This document shows, piece by piece, positions 52,308-60,919 of a DNA stretch of 64,000 bases. Source of the DNA: CBDCYS01 sp965226245 (GTDB lineage Bacteria; Acidobacteriota; Terriglobia; Bryobacterales; UBA6623); assembly GCA_965226245.1 (NCBI GenBank), contig CBDDCL010000015.1:4092001-4156000 (forward strand). Direction: 5' to 3'. The notes under the pieces are model-generated. The model ran no database searches. It had not been told where the DNA came from and worked only from the letters and a program-made list of their open reading frames with translations. Each line of letters opens with the position of its first letter. Positions within the stretch are counted from its first letter, which is position 1. A program made the translations under genes and the position numbers.

Positions 52308-52739
52308 CTTGCGCTTGCTAGCGGTGTTGAACTTGTAATCTACTGCAAGGGTCCGATTCTGTCAATGAGGATGGTCGACAGTGGACGACCGGCGGTGCCT
52401 CTAAGTGCCTCCATAGTGAGATTCTTGCAAAACTTGGCGAAAGATTCGGGAGCCAGATTCGGAGCCCCGACCGTGAGGGAGGGGTTAGCCGCTTCGACGT
52501 GCCTCATCCGGCAGCGGCCACACTCCCCTCTTTGGTTGCAGCTCCTCCGCGTGAGGGAGGGGTTAGCCGCTTCGACGCGCCTCATCCGACGGCGGCCCAC
52601 TACACTCCCCGATTGGGTTGCGCTGGTCTGCGTCAGGAAGCAGAATCCTCCAGCGCCGCCGAGGCAGGCGTGCTGCGTTGTCGGCCGGATCGCGACCCCA
52701 AAACACGCTACAATGCTCGCGTCACTCCGAGACTACGCG
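52308..52739. other. Intergenic region with tandem repeats
   Basis: It contains a REP-like copy (52461-52487) and a direct repeat of about 80-nt period (from 52472 and 52551) sharing GTGAGGGAGGGGTTAGCCGC and TTCGACGxGCCTCATCC. No gene is seen. Confidence 0.5.
52461..52618 (+). repeat. REP-like family A copy with a tandem duplicate
   Basis: GGAGCCCCGACCGTGAGGGA (52461) begins a block repeated with a period of about 80 nt; the second copy starts at 52551. Confidence 0.7.
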
Positions 52740-53678
52740 ATGAGCAGAATTGCCAGGCGCCGCTTCATCCGCAACGCCGTTCTGACGGCGGCGGGCGGCT
52801 CGCTGCCGTTGGCTGGCGGCCCGCTTCCAGCGAATCCCCGCGACAATCGAATCCCACTGGGCTTCAGCCTCTATGGCATGCGGAGCCTCGGGACCCAGGC
52901 GGCTCTTCGGACATGCGCGGAAATCGGCTACCAGGCGGTGGAGCTGGTGCTCAACCCCGGCTGGCCGGCCGAGCCGAAATCGTTGTCGGCGGCCGACCGC
53001 CGTGATATCCGCGGATTGTTGGTTGAGCTGAATCTGGCGTTGCCGGCGCTCATGGAGCATCTCTCGCTGCTTGTGGACCAGGCCGAACACAGCCGGAATC
53101 TGGAACGGCTCAAGGCGGCGGGCGAACTGGCGCACGCGCTCTCGCCTGATCAGCCGCCCGTTATCGAGACGACCTTGGGCGGCAATCCCGCTCAGTGGGA
53201 ACAGCTCAAAGGTCAAATGGCCGAACGGCTTTACTCTTGGGCGAAAGCCGCTGAAACCTCGCGGACCGTCATCGCGATCAAGCCCCACGTCGGAGGGGCG
53301 CTGCACGCGCCCGAGGGAGCGCGCTGGCTGCTCGATCAGGTGAGTAGTCCTTGGATCAAGCTGGTCTACGACTACAGCCACTACGAGTTGCGCGGCTATG
53401 ACCTGGAGCAAACCGCCCGGGCGCTTCTGCCTGACGCGGTCTTCATTCACGTCAAGGATTCAGCGGGTGACCCCGGCAACGTGAAGTTCTTGCTTCCCGG
53501 AGAGGGCCGGGTGGACTACGTCGAGTATTTCAGCCTCATTCGGAGGCTCGGGTACGGCGGGGCCGTGGTCGTGGAGGTAAGCGGCCAAATCCACGGACGG
53601 GCGGGGTATGATCCAGTAGCGGCGGCGAAACGCTGTTACGCCAACCTGGCTCCCGCGCTCGAGGAGGCTCGCGCGTGA
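52740..53678 (+). CDS. Tat-exported sugar phosphate isomerase/epimerase-like TIM-barrel protein
   Basis: I start at ATG 52740 (MSRIARRRFIRNAVLTAAGG), where RRRF within the first ten residues gives a twin-arginine signal; ATG 52713 is also possible. The mature part shows FSLYGMRSLGTQAALRTCAE, GYQAVELVLNPGW, KLVYDYSHYELRGYDLEQ and FIHVKDSAGDPGNVKFLLPG EG-type blocks, with metal ligands expected at Glu, Asp, His and Glu, as in the xylose-isomerase-like superfamily common in Planctomycetes and Acidobacteriota. Its substrate, likely a sugar or sugar derivative in the periplasm, is unknown. Confidence 0.85.
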   Translation: MSRIARRRFIRNAVLTAAGGSLPLAGGPLPANPRDNRIPLGFSLYGMRSLGTQAALRTCAEIGYQAVELVLNPGWPAEPKSLSAADRRDIRGLLVELNLALPALMEHLSLLVDQAEHSRNLERLKAAGELAHALSPDQPPVIETTLGGNPAQWEQLKGQMAERLYSWAKAAETSRTVIAIKPHVGGALHAPEGARWLLDQVSSPWIKLVYDYSHYELRGYDLEQTARALLPDAVFIHVKDSAGDPGNVKFLLPGEGRVDYVEYFSLIRRLGYGGAVVVEVSGQIHGRAGYDPVAAAKRCYANLAPALEEARA

Positions 53679-54255
53679 TGGCCGCCGCGACACTCCGGGG
53701 CAGCTTGAATCCTTGCCAGACGTCGCGGAAGATTCGGAAAGTAGAAACAGAGCCCCAGGCGGAAGCCTGGGGTCACCTCCGCCAACCGCAACAATACTTT
53801 CAAAAGTGCGAATCCCCCCTGTTCGGTTGTGGACAATGTATAGGCGATGTATAGGAGAATTGTTCAATGCCTGAACTATCTGGAAAACGCGTCGCGATGC
53901 AACGAACAGGCGGCTGAACCGGCGGGAGCGGCTTTGCGGGGGCAAGGCTTAGGGAATTCCGCTCAGCGCGGCCACGCTGGCGGGTCTCCGGACCCCGGCA
54001 GAGCAAGTGGGGGCTGCACCGCTCGACGACAACTGACGGCCGATGGAATCAACGCAAGCAACGGGACACGTCGGCGCACCGTGGCGCAAGCTCTCAGCTT
54101 GCAGCGTCGACACTCCTGTCGGCGCCTCCGGCCCACCGCCATGCCTCGTCACGAACCCGCATGGCCGCTCATGGCAGGAAATTCCACATGGCCGGACAGA
54201 GCCGTGGACGGCAGTCCACGCTTAGCCCGTTGAAAACGGGGCTGCGCCGAAAGAA
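53679..54255. other. Intergenic region with hairpins, no gene
   Basis: Short inverted repeats occur, such as GCAAGCTCTCAGCTTGC at about 54089 and GTGGACGGCAGTCCAC at about 54204. Frames have no protein character. Confidence 0.4.
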
Positions 54256-54260
54256 GTTTC

Positions 54261-54290
54261 TTGACATATCATGATTTGTCATGATATCTT
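54261..54290 (+). promoter_or_regulatory. Promoter of the toxin-antitoxin operon
   Basis: TTGACA at 54261-54266 and TATCTT at 54285-54290, 18 nt apart, give a good sigma70-type promoter about 27 nt upstream of the antitoxin ATG. Confidence 0.7.
54266..54287 (+). promoter_or_regulatory. Palindromic operator overlapping the TA promoter
   Basis: The perfect inverted repeat ATATCATGA-TTTG-TCATGATAT fills the -35/-10 spacer and part of the -10 box; it is the likely autoregulatory site of the antitoxin. Confidence 0.7.
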
Positions 54291-54316
54291 GGAGTTACTT
54301 GAGGGAGAAGTGAGCC

Positions 54317-54544
54317 ATGTCCCAGACCCGCAAAAAATTCGCTACCCAGGTCAATGCCGAGATTCTGTCCTCTATCCGAACGATCGCGGAGAAGGAAGGC
54401 CGCCAGCTTCAGGCGCTCGTGGATGAGGCGCTTGCTGACCTGATCGAAAAACGAAAGCAGTCCCGGCCCCGGCCACACGTCATGGCCGCCTATCTCGCCA
54501 GTCATGACAAGTACGGCGAGCTCTACAAAAAGCTCGCGAAGTGA
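54317..54544 (+). CDS. Antitoxin of a Doc-type toxin-antitoxin pair
   Basis: The 75-residue protein starts at ATG 54317 behind GGGAG. Its N-terminal (KKFATQVNAEILSSIRTIAE) fits a ribbon-helix-helix DNA-binding domain, with KEGRQLQALVDEALADLIEK following; the end (HDKYGELYKKLAK) is the toxin-binding tail. The stop overlaps the toxin start by 4 nt (GTGA). It should bind the toxin and the palindrome in its promoter. Confidence 0.82.
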   Translation: MSQTRKKFATQVNAEILSSIRTIAEKEGRQLQALVDEALADLIEKRKQSRPRPHVMAAYLASHDKYGELYKKLAK

Positions 54545-54918
54545 CGGACTACCTCACGCTGGCGGAAATCCTCGCCATTCACGCGGACCAGATTGAACGC
54601 TATGGCGGATCGCAAGGCGTTCGGGACGCCGGTCTTCTGGAGGCGGCACTCTATCGGCCGCAAACCGGCTACTACGCCGATCTTGTTGAGGAAGCCGCCG
54701 CGCTGTGGGAGAGTCTTGCCCAGAACCATCCGTTCATCGACCCCAACAAGCGCGCGGCCTTTGCCGCGACATACACGTTTCTGGCGATCAACGGGGCACA
54801 ACTGACGGCGGACTCAGAAGAGGCACACGCCTTCATCTCGGGGCTGTACGAAGCAGGGACGTTCAGCTTTGACAAACTGGCGCCGTGGCTGCGGCGAAAC
54901 GTCAAGGCCGGCGCGTAG
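54541..54918 (+). CDS. doc: Fic/Doc-family toxin
   Basis: The 125-residue protein has the Doc hallmark NHPFIDPNKRAAFAATYTFL with His63, Phe65, Asp67, Asn69, Lys70 and Arg71 in the Doc-type pattern (HxFxDANKR-like). Doc phosphorylates EF-Tu and halts translation; the antitoxin upstream neutralises it. Start is GTG, overlapping the antitoxin stop. The first part (LTLAEILAIHADQIERYGGS) and length fit Doc. A short tandem repeat follows directly. Confidence 0.88.
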   Translation: MTDYLTLAEILAIHADQIERYGGSQGVRDAGLLEAALYRPQTGYYADLVEEAAALWESLAQNHPFIDPNKRAAFAATYTFLAINGAQLTADSEEAHAFISGLYEAGTFSFDKLAPWLRRNVKAGA

Positions 54919-54921
54919 ACG

Positions 54922-55011
54922 GAGGAGATCGGGAGATCGAGGGATAGTCACCTTAAGGAGATCGAAGGAGATCGAGGAGATCGAGGAGATCGAGGGCGAT
55001 CGAGGGACATC
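54922..55011 (+). repeat. Microsatellite-like tandem repeat, unit GGAGATCGA
   Basis: The 9-nt unit GGAGATCGA and near variants are repeated about eight times with an interruption. It follows the doc stop and is possibly variable in length. Confidence 0.85.
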
Positions 55012-55468
55012 CATGATAGGTAAAAGTCAAGGGGTCGACGCAGAGACCCCTCGGACCGTCTTCGATGGCGGGTTGGGTGTGATCGGTAGTCCCGTTGCGC
55101 GGCGAGTGTTTGCGAATCGAACGTGGGGCCCCAAGGACCAGACATCCATGAGCTGCCTCGGGCGAGTAGCGAACCACCAGCCCTCGCAGAAGATTCAGTT
55201 AGGGTCCGGCCTGCCGGCCTCGAAACAGTCACACTGGGCGCCTCGGGAACATAATGCTCCGTCGCGCAGTCCCTACGAATGCGAGGACCGGCAGGCAACT
55301 CGTCGTCACTCAACAGAACGTCTTTTTCTTCTTCCCAGGGCAGGGACCCGCGTGCTGTCTTTCCCGGCGCAGCCGCCCGTCGCTCACCCTGGCTTGGCGG
55401 CGGGCGGCCGGAGACGGCCAAGACAGCCTTTCCCGGTGGTGGGTCCCCGAGCGAAAATCCTTCCTCTT

Positions 55469-55955
55469 TTAGGCCGCCGGCGGCAGCGCTTCGAAGCCGC
55501 GCTGGCGTCGATCGACCGCCAACAAATAGGCCACCAGCTTGCGCGCCACCGTCGCGCGGTTGCGCGGTCCGCGCCCGCAACTCGCGAATCTCGGTCGGCG
55601 CCATGTAACAGCGCGGCAGCAGATCGCAGCGCAACAGGCCGCAGATTTTGTCGGCATCGAGGCGGTCGTTTTTCTTCTTGGAACAAGTGATGGCCTGGAG
55701 CATCAGCGGGTGGGCGACGTCGAGACGCCGAGCCCGTGGCCGCAGCTCGTCGTAGACCCAGCCGCTGAACATGATGGCCTCGAGCGCCCCGATCCAGGGA
55801 CGATCGATGGCCGCCGCCCAGGCTGTGAGCGCGGGCCGGGTAGCTGCGACGCTCCCCTGGCGGACGAGTTTGCCCTCGTTGGTTTTGATCACGTAGGTGA
55901 TGGTTTTCTTGTGAACATCGAGTCCGCTATAGCAGAGATCGTTCAGATTGTTCAT
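55469..55955 (-). pseudogene. IS110-family transposase with an internal deletion
   Basis: ATG 55955 has an ideal SD (GGAGG). Residues 1-95 match IS110 transposases: CYSGLDVHKKTITYVIKTNE (first Asp), ALEAIMFSGWVYDELR (Glu) and KNDRLDADKICGLLR (Asp pair). After about 140 codons the protein jumps, in another frame, to RNRATVARKLVAYLLAVDRR and a natural end (ALPPAA), which is the C-terminus of such transposases. About 150-200 codons are thus missing, and the frame is broken. This element is dead but could be moved in trans by a full-length relative. Confidence 0.75.
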
Positions 55956-56035
55956 GGTATTCCTCCTGGTGAGTTTTCGAGCCGGCATGGTCGTCGGCCC
56001 CAATAGTTTCCCACCAGGAGGACTTTTTCATCTCT
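55469..56035 (-). mobile_element. IS110-like element, internally deleted
   Basis: The element holds the deleted transposase gene and about 80 nt upstream of it. IS110 members lack clear terminal repeats, so the exact ends cannot be set. Confidence 0.5.
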
Positions 56036-56182
56036 ACCCTATGCATTGAAACAGTCACCTTACTGTAAGTGAACAGCATTGGGGCTAGGAGCGGTGCTGT
56101 GCTACACTCGCGAAACAGGGCTTTATCAGGCCGTTGCGTGCTATGCGCGGCCCCCTTCACTTCGTTGCGCTGAGGTTCCTCG

Positions 56183-58336
56183 TTGCTTTTAGCTTTGGAA
56201 AAACGCGTTGGCGCGGCGGTCGGCGATCACATTCGGAAACGCTACTCGGTCGAGCTCAAAATCGTCGTCGAACAGCCGCCACGGCCGGAGTTCGGCGAGT
56301 TCGCCTTGCCGGCCGGCTTTGCCTTGGCCAAGCTGCTCAAGCGTCCTCCGCGCAAGATCATTGAAGAAATTGCTGACGAGCTGGAACCCATCCCCGGCGT
56401 TGCGGCCATCGAACCGGCCGGGGCAGGCTACATCAATCTGCGTTTTGACCGGGGGGCTTACGCGGCCGCGCTGAAAGACGCCTCGGGACTGGAAAAAATC
56501 GGGGACAGTCCACTTCGCGCCTCGCCAAAGCCTTTGAAATCAGCGGAGGTTGAGCCGGCGCTTGGGACAGTCCCCATTTTTTCGCCGAAAGCAGCGGCCG
56601 GAGGCAAGATAATCGTCGAGCACACGAACATCAACCCCAACAAAGCGGCGCACATCGGACACCTGCGCAATGCCGTTCTCGGGGACACGCTGGTCCGCAT
56701 GCTGCGCGAGCTGGGGCACGAGGTCGAAGTTCAGAACTACATCGACAATACCGGCGTGCAGGTGGCCGACGTCGTGGCCGCGTTTCACTTCCTCGAGAAG
56801 AAGAGCGCCACCGATGTCCAGGCGCTGATCGATGACCCGGACGTCAAGTTCGACTACTATTGCTGGGACCTCTACGCGCGCGTTTCGCGGCTTTATGAAG
56901 AAGACCCTTCGACACAGTCCTGGCGTGCTGAAACGCTTCATGCCATCGAAAGCGGGGAAGGGGCCTTGGCCGAGTTGGGACGCATCGTGTCCGAGACGAT
57001 CGTCGATACGCACTTGAACACGATGGCGCGCATCGGGGTTCGCTACGACCTGTTGCCGCGAGAGAGCGAGATCCTGCATCTGAAATTTTGGGCGTCCGCT
57101 TTCGAGCTGCTCAAGCAGCGCAACGCGATCCATTTCGAGACCGAGGGAAAGAACAAGGGCTGCTGGGTCATGCCCGCCGAGCTGTTTCAAACAATCGAAA
57201 CCGGCGCCCAACCCACTCAGAGCCGCGACCGTAAGGGAGCGGTTAATCATCGGCCGAACGCAATTGACGAGGGAAGCGAAAAGCCAAGCGGGAGCGAAGC
57301 CAAACCAGAAGTCGATGAGTCAAAGGTCATCGTCCGCTCCAACGGCACCGTAACTTACGTCGGCAAGGACATCGCCTACCAGCTTTGGAAGTTCGGGCTC
57401 CTCGAAAAAGACTTCCACTACACGCCGTTGCGAACCGAACCCGGCGGACGAACCCTGTGGGCTTCCACCCTCACGCCCGGCGGCGTGGTGTCACCGGCAT
57501 TCGGCAACGGACAGCGCGTTTACAACGTCATCGATGTCCGCCAGTCCTACTTGCAGGATGTGGTTCGGGCCGGCTTGCGGTCGCTTGGGTTCGAGCGGCA
57601 AGCTGACAACTCGATTCATTTCTCCTACGAAATGGTGGCTCTTTCGCCGCGTTGCTGCGCGGAGTTGGGCATTGAACTCTCGGAAGAGGATCGGCGCCGG
57701 CCCTACGTCGAAGTCTCGGGCCGCAAAGGCTTTGGTGTCAAAGCGGACGATTTAATCGATCTGCTGATTAAGAATGCTCTCAGCGAGGTGCAAAGCCGCC
57801 ACGAAGATGCAAGCGAGGCGGCGCAAACCGAAATCGCCACTAAGATTGCCGTTGGCGCGTTGCGTTACTTCATGCTGCGGTTCACGCGAACCTCGGTGAT
57901 CGCCTTCGACTTCCAGGAGGCACTGAGTTTTGAAGGAGAAACGGGTCCCTATATCCAATATGCGGCGGTTCGCGCTCACAATATTCTTCGCAAGCTTGGC
58001 GAACGGGGCGAAGAGTTGCCCGACTTCGGCCAAGTGCTGAGCCGGGAGGTCTTCGACCGTCAGTTGGAGAACGAGGATTTCTGGCAAATGCTGCTGGAGG
58101 CGTCGCGACGGGAGTCAGCCACCGAGAAAGCGGTCGCGGCCGCGGAGCCGGCGCAACTGGCAAGGTTCGGTTTTCAGCTCGCCCAAGCCTTCAACAACTT
58201 CTACCATCGTCACCACATCTTGAATGAACCCGACCCGCAGCGTAAGGCTTTCTTGTTGTGGATGACGACCTTCTTTCTCGAAGAGCTAGAAAGGGTGTTA
58301 GATATAATGGGAATTCCGGTGCCTGAAATGATGTAA
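56183..58336 (+). CDS. argS: Arginyl-tRNA synthetase with two in-frame repeat insertions
   Basis: The 717-residue protein is longer than usual (about 560-640). It has an N-terminal additional domain, the HIGH motif HIGHLRNA (about residue 155), the KMSKS-like block VSGRKGFGVKADDLID (near 511) and the DALR anticodon-binding end (FGFQLAQAFNNFYHRHHILN). Two insertions are coded in frame: residues about 104-133 by a 90-nt inverted-repeat element (56493-56582), and about 345-370 by a REP-like copy and flanking DNA (57219 onward), neither found in normal ArgS proteins. The start is TTG 56183; the frame has a stop 4 codons upstream and no ATG before residue 160. It charges tRNA-Arg; as a single essential gene it must be functional despite the insertions. 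Confidence 0.93.
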   Translation: MLLALEKRVGAAVGDHIRKRYSVELKIVVEQPPRPEFGEFALPAGFALAKLLKRPPRKIIEEIADELEPIPGVAAIEPAGAGYINLRFDRGAYAAALKDASGLEKIGDSPLRASPKPLKSAEVEPALGTVPIFSPKAAAGGKIIVEHTNINPNKAAHIGHLRNAVLGDTLVRMLRELGHEVEVQNYIDNTGVQVADVVAAFHFLEKKSATDVQALIDDPDVKFDYYCWDLYARVSRLYEEDPSTQSWRAETLHAIESGEGALAELGRIVSETIVDTHLNTMARIGVRYDLLPRESEILHLKFWASAFELLKQRNAIHFETEGKNKGCWVMPAELFQTIETGAQPTQSRDRKGAVNHRPNAIDEGSEKPSGSEAKPEVDESKVIVRSNGTVTYVGKDIAYQLWKFGLLEKDFHYTPLRTEPGGRTLWASTLTPGGVVSPAFGNGQRVYNVIDVRQSYLQDVVRAGLRSLGFERQADNSIHFSYEMVALSPRCCAELGIELSEEDRRRPYVEVSGRKGFGVKADDLIDLLIKNALSEVQSRHEDASEAAQTEIATKIAVGALRYFMLRFTRTSVIAFDFQEALSFEGETGPYIQYAAVRAHNILRKLGERGEELPDFGQVLSREVFDRQLENEDFWQMLLEASRRESATEKAVAAAEPAQLARFGFQLAQAFNNFYHRHHILNEPDPQRKAFLLWMTTFFLEELERVLDIMGIPVPEMM
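56493..56582 (+). repeat. MITE-like inverted-repeat element inside argS
   Basis: Ends AAAAAATCGGGGACAGTCC and GGGACAGTCCCCATTTTTT are inverted copies with one small gap. The 90-nt length keeps the argS frame and leaves no stop. Confidence 0.7.
57219..57245 (+). repeat. REP-like family A copy inside argS
   Basis: AGAGCCGCGACCGTAAGGGA plus GCGGTTA is translated as SRDRKGAV within the ArgS protein. Confidence 0.85.
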
Positions 58337-58760
58337 GGCCGTTTACTCAGGGGCGCCGGAAGCCGCGGCGAGAGCCGCGGGTAACAGGCAAGTTACTGGT
58401 GCTTTCGCCCAGAAACCTCGGGGGAACTCTACTATGCATTTCGTAGCCCGGGATTCCGTCGTTGATGTCCAGCCTCCCAGTTGGGCGAGACGGCTTTCGG
58501 GGCCATCGATATTCTTTGCCTGAGGCAGGACGAGCGCCGTTCCGCCCCTTGGGGCAGCTCGGTGTGATCGCTTCGCTTCACCCGCGGTTCTCGCCGCGGC
58601 TTGTGTGGGGACCGCCCGGTTAGTTCAATCCGCGCATGAGCCGCGCGCGTAAGCAAGCGGTTATTTCAAGCGGATCAATCCACGCGTGAGCCTCAGGGCG
58701 TGAGCAAACGGGCTCCCCCTGCCGACGATTGATCCGTTCGAGGCAACCGCTCCCTTACCG
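58337..58760. other. Intergenic repeat region between convergent argS and fadD
   Basis: Inverted copies of GAAGCCGCGGCGAGAGCCGC (58360) and its complement (about 58582) enclose 200 nt. A family B copy (58638) and a REP-like copy (58745) follow. No gene is seen. Confidence 0.5.
58638..58662 (+). repeat. Repeat family B copy
   Basis: GAGCCGCGCGCGTAAGCAAG plus CGGTT, identical in core to the copies near 19050. Confidence 0.8.
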
Positions 58761-58769
58761 TCACGGCTC
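58745..58769 (-). repeat. REP-like family A copy providing the fadD stop
   Basis: On the minus strand GAGCCGTGACGGTAAGGGAG plus CGGTT starts within the last codons of fadD (Glu-Pro) and includes its TGA. Confidence 0.75.
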
Positions 58770-60536
58770 CCTGTAGATCCTTTCGATTTGTTGGGCGTAG
58801 AGTTTTTCCACTTCGCGGCGGCGCACTTTCATGGTCGGGGTGATCTCTCCCTTTTCGATGGAAAACTCCTGGTCGAGGACGGCGATTTTCTTGACTTGTT
58901 CGTAGCGGGGCATGTCTTTGCAGGCCTCTTGCACTTCTCGCTCCAGCAGCTCAGTGATCTTCTCGTGGCGGCATAATTCCTTGTCGCCGGGGCAGTCTAG
59001 CTCGTTCGCCGCCGCGTACTGGCGCAGTTTCTCGAAGTTGGGAATGATGAGAGCGCTTGGAAACTTACGGGCCTCGGCCACCACCACGGCCGTTGAAATA
59101 TAGGCGCTTGTCTTCAATTGATTCTCGATGGGCTGCGGCGCGATGTATTTGCCGCCGGATGTTTTGAACAAGTCCTTCTTGCGGTCGGTGATCTTCAGAT
59201 AGCCGTCGTCGCTCAGCTCTCCGATGTCTCCGGTATGGAACCAGCCGCCGACGATCGCTTCGGACGTTTGCTTCTCCATCTTGTAGTAGCCCTGCATGAT
59301 GTTCGGCCCGCGGACCAGGATCTCCCCATCGGCGGCAATCTTGACCTCCACGTTGTTGATCACCTTCCCCACGGTGCCGAAACGTAGGTCATCTAGGCGG
59401 TTGCTGGAAATGATTGGCGAGGTCTCTGTCAGCCCGTAGGCTTCGCAAATCGGAATTCCGACGGCGTAGAAAAACTCCGCCAGGTGCTTGGCAAGCGGCG
59501 CGGCGCCGGAGACGAAGTAGCGTAACCGGCCGCCGAGCCGCGACCGCAGTTTCGAAAAAACGAGCCGGTCGGCGACGGCGTGGCGCGCCCGCAGCCCGAT
59601 CGGCATCGGCCGCCCCTCCAAGCGGTAAGGGATCGTCTGCTTGCCCACCTTGACCGCCCAGTGGAACAGTTTTTGACGCAGCGGCGGCGCGGCGCCCACC
59701 TTTTCGATCACGCGGCCATGAACCTTCTCAAAAAATCGGGGAACCCCGAGCGCAACCGTGGGGCGCACTTCGAGCATGTTCTGGGGCACCTTGTCGATGG
59801 ATTCCGCGTAGGCGATGGTCGAGCCGGCGTAGAAGTAAATGTAGTCCGACGTTCGTTCCGCGACGTGACTGAGCGGCAAGAAGGAAAGGCACACGTCGTC
59901 TTCACGCAAATCGAACCCGCTGTCCCTCACATTGGTAGCGAAGTTTCCGTGGGAGAGCATCACTCCCTTGGGAACCCCGGTTGTCCCGGAGGTGTAGATA
60001 ATGCTGGCCAAGTCTTGGGGCTGAACCGCGCTGATGGAAGCCTCGAAGGCTTGCCTCTCTTCCTCGCTCAGCGGGTTTTCTCCGATCAGCTTTTCAATGG
60101 AGATGATGCGCTCGTCATCGCTGGCCCAGGGATCGAAAATGATCACCCCTTCGAGTTTCGGAAGGCGGTCCCAGGCGGCTTGTATTTTTTCGAGCTGATC
60201 CACTGTCGAGACCATCACGACTTTGGCTTCGGAGTGCTCCAGCAGGTAGCGGATCTGATCGAGTGTTAGGGTCGGATAGAGCGGAACGCTGACAATTCCC
60301 GCCGTCATCATGGCGAAGTCGGCCACCGCCCACTCCCAGCGGTTTTCCGACAGCAGTGCGCACCGGACGCCTTTGCCGATACCAGCCTTTTTCAACTCGG
60401 CTTGCAAGCGAGCGACACGGCGGTAGAGTTCCTGAGAAGAGATCGGGCCGTATTTCCCGTCCGCCTTGGCAAGGATCGTATCGGTCTTGTCATAGGCGGC
60501 GGTGTGCCGGAACAGTTGTGCAAGGGTTTCAGGCAT
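58761..60536 (-). CDS. fadD: Long-chain fatty acid-CoA ligase (AMP-forming)
   Basis: The 591-residue protein has the AMP-binding P-loop IIYTSGTTGVPKGVMLSHGN (near residue 180), the A5-type YGLTETSPIISSNR (near 370), the A7/A8-type GGWFHTGDIGELSDDGYLKI-TDRKKDLFKTSGGKYI (near 435) and the late PTMKVRR-type basic block. These are the marks of FadD/FAA-type acyl-CoA synthetases of the Acidobacteria/Myxococcota kind. It activates fatty acids with ATP and CoA. Start is ATG 60536 behind GGAGAG. The stop lies in a REP-like repeat. Confidence 0.92.
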   Translation of the reverse strand: MPETLAQLFRHTAAYDKTDTILAKADGKYGPISSQELYRRVARLQAELKKAGIGKGVRCALLSENRWEWAVADFAMMTAGIVSVPLYPTLTLDQIRYLLEHSEAKVVMVSTVDQLEKIQAAWDRLPKLEGVIIFDPWASDDERIISIEKLIGENPLSEEERQAFEASISAVQPQDLASIIYTSGTTGVPKGVMLSHGNFATNVRDSGFDLREDDVCLSFLPLSHVAERTSDYIYFYAGSTIAYAESIDKVPQNMLEVRPTVALGVPRFFEKVHGRVIEKVGAAPPLRQKLFHWAVKVGKQTIPYRLEGRPMPIGLRARHAVADRLVFSKLRSRLGGRLRYFVSGAAPLAKHLAEFFYAVGIPICEAYGLTETSPIISSNRLDDLRFGTVGKVINNVEVKIAADGEILVRGPNIMQGYYKMEKQTSEAIVGGWFHTGDIGELSDDGYLKITDRKKDLFKTSGGKYIAPQPIENQLKTSAYISTAVVVAEARKFPSALIIPNFEKLRQYAAANELDCPGDKELCRHEKITELLEREVQEACKDMPRYEQVKKIAVLDQEFSIEKGEITPTMKVRRREVEKLYAQQIERIYREP

Positions 60537-60668
60537 AAATTACTCTCCGTTCAGCATGGTCCGGTTTGACCCGTTGGCGGGCAGGGGGATCAACGGAATC
60601 TTGTGAACGCACATCTATAACACTGTAAACTGTAAGCTTCTCATTTGGGAAACAGCGGAGAACACGCG

Positions 60669-60833
60669 ATGTGGAAACAGATGGCCGAGGGCATGCAGCT
60701 CAACATTCCGGAGCCTGAATTAGAAAGGGCCGTCGCCATACTCGAGTCCCTCTATGAGAACGTTCGGCCCGCGCTTGACCGCGACCTGAGCACCATCGAG
60801 CCAGCCGCCGATTTTCGTCCGCGGAGGAAGTAA
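60669..60833 (+). CDS. Small protein upstream of amidase, GatC/AtzG-like
   Basis: The 54-residue product starts at ATG 60669 behind GGAG. It has an amphipathic helix with LNIPEPELERAVAILESLYE and an end with DLSTIEPAADFRPRRK. Its size, helix-rich start, Pro/Asp-rich end and place 86 nt upstream of an amidase gene recall GatC or AtzG, small subunits that wrap amidases. The stop is followed 4 nt later by a REP-like repeat. Confidence 0.55.
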   Translation: MWKQMAEGMQLNIPEPELERAVAILESLYENVRPALDRDLSTIEPAADFRPRRK

Positions 60834-60837
60834 ATTC

Positions 60838-60864
60838 AGAGCCCCGAACGCAAGTGACGGGTCA
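60838..60864 (+). repeat. REP-like family A copy between the small gene and amidase
   Basis: AGAGCCCCGAACGCAAGTGA plus CGGGTCA lies 4 nt after the stop of the small gene, in gene sense. It includes the GTG at 60854, which would be a false start of the amidase. Confidence 0.75.
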
Positions 60865-60919
60865 AATCCACCCAGCCCCACAGTCTTTCAAAAAGGCAAA
60901 CAAACATAGAGAACACAAC

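Noticed and set aside
51753..52739. The upstream part of the long frame of the TIM-barrel gene
   Set aside because: It is antisense to the DapA-family gene and crosses REP-like repeats; a Tat signal starts at ATG 52740.
54922..55011. The tandem GGAGATCGA region as a possible CRISPR array
   Set aside because: The unit is 9 nt without spacers; no array with regular spacers or cas genes is seen anywhere in the window.
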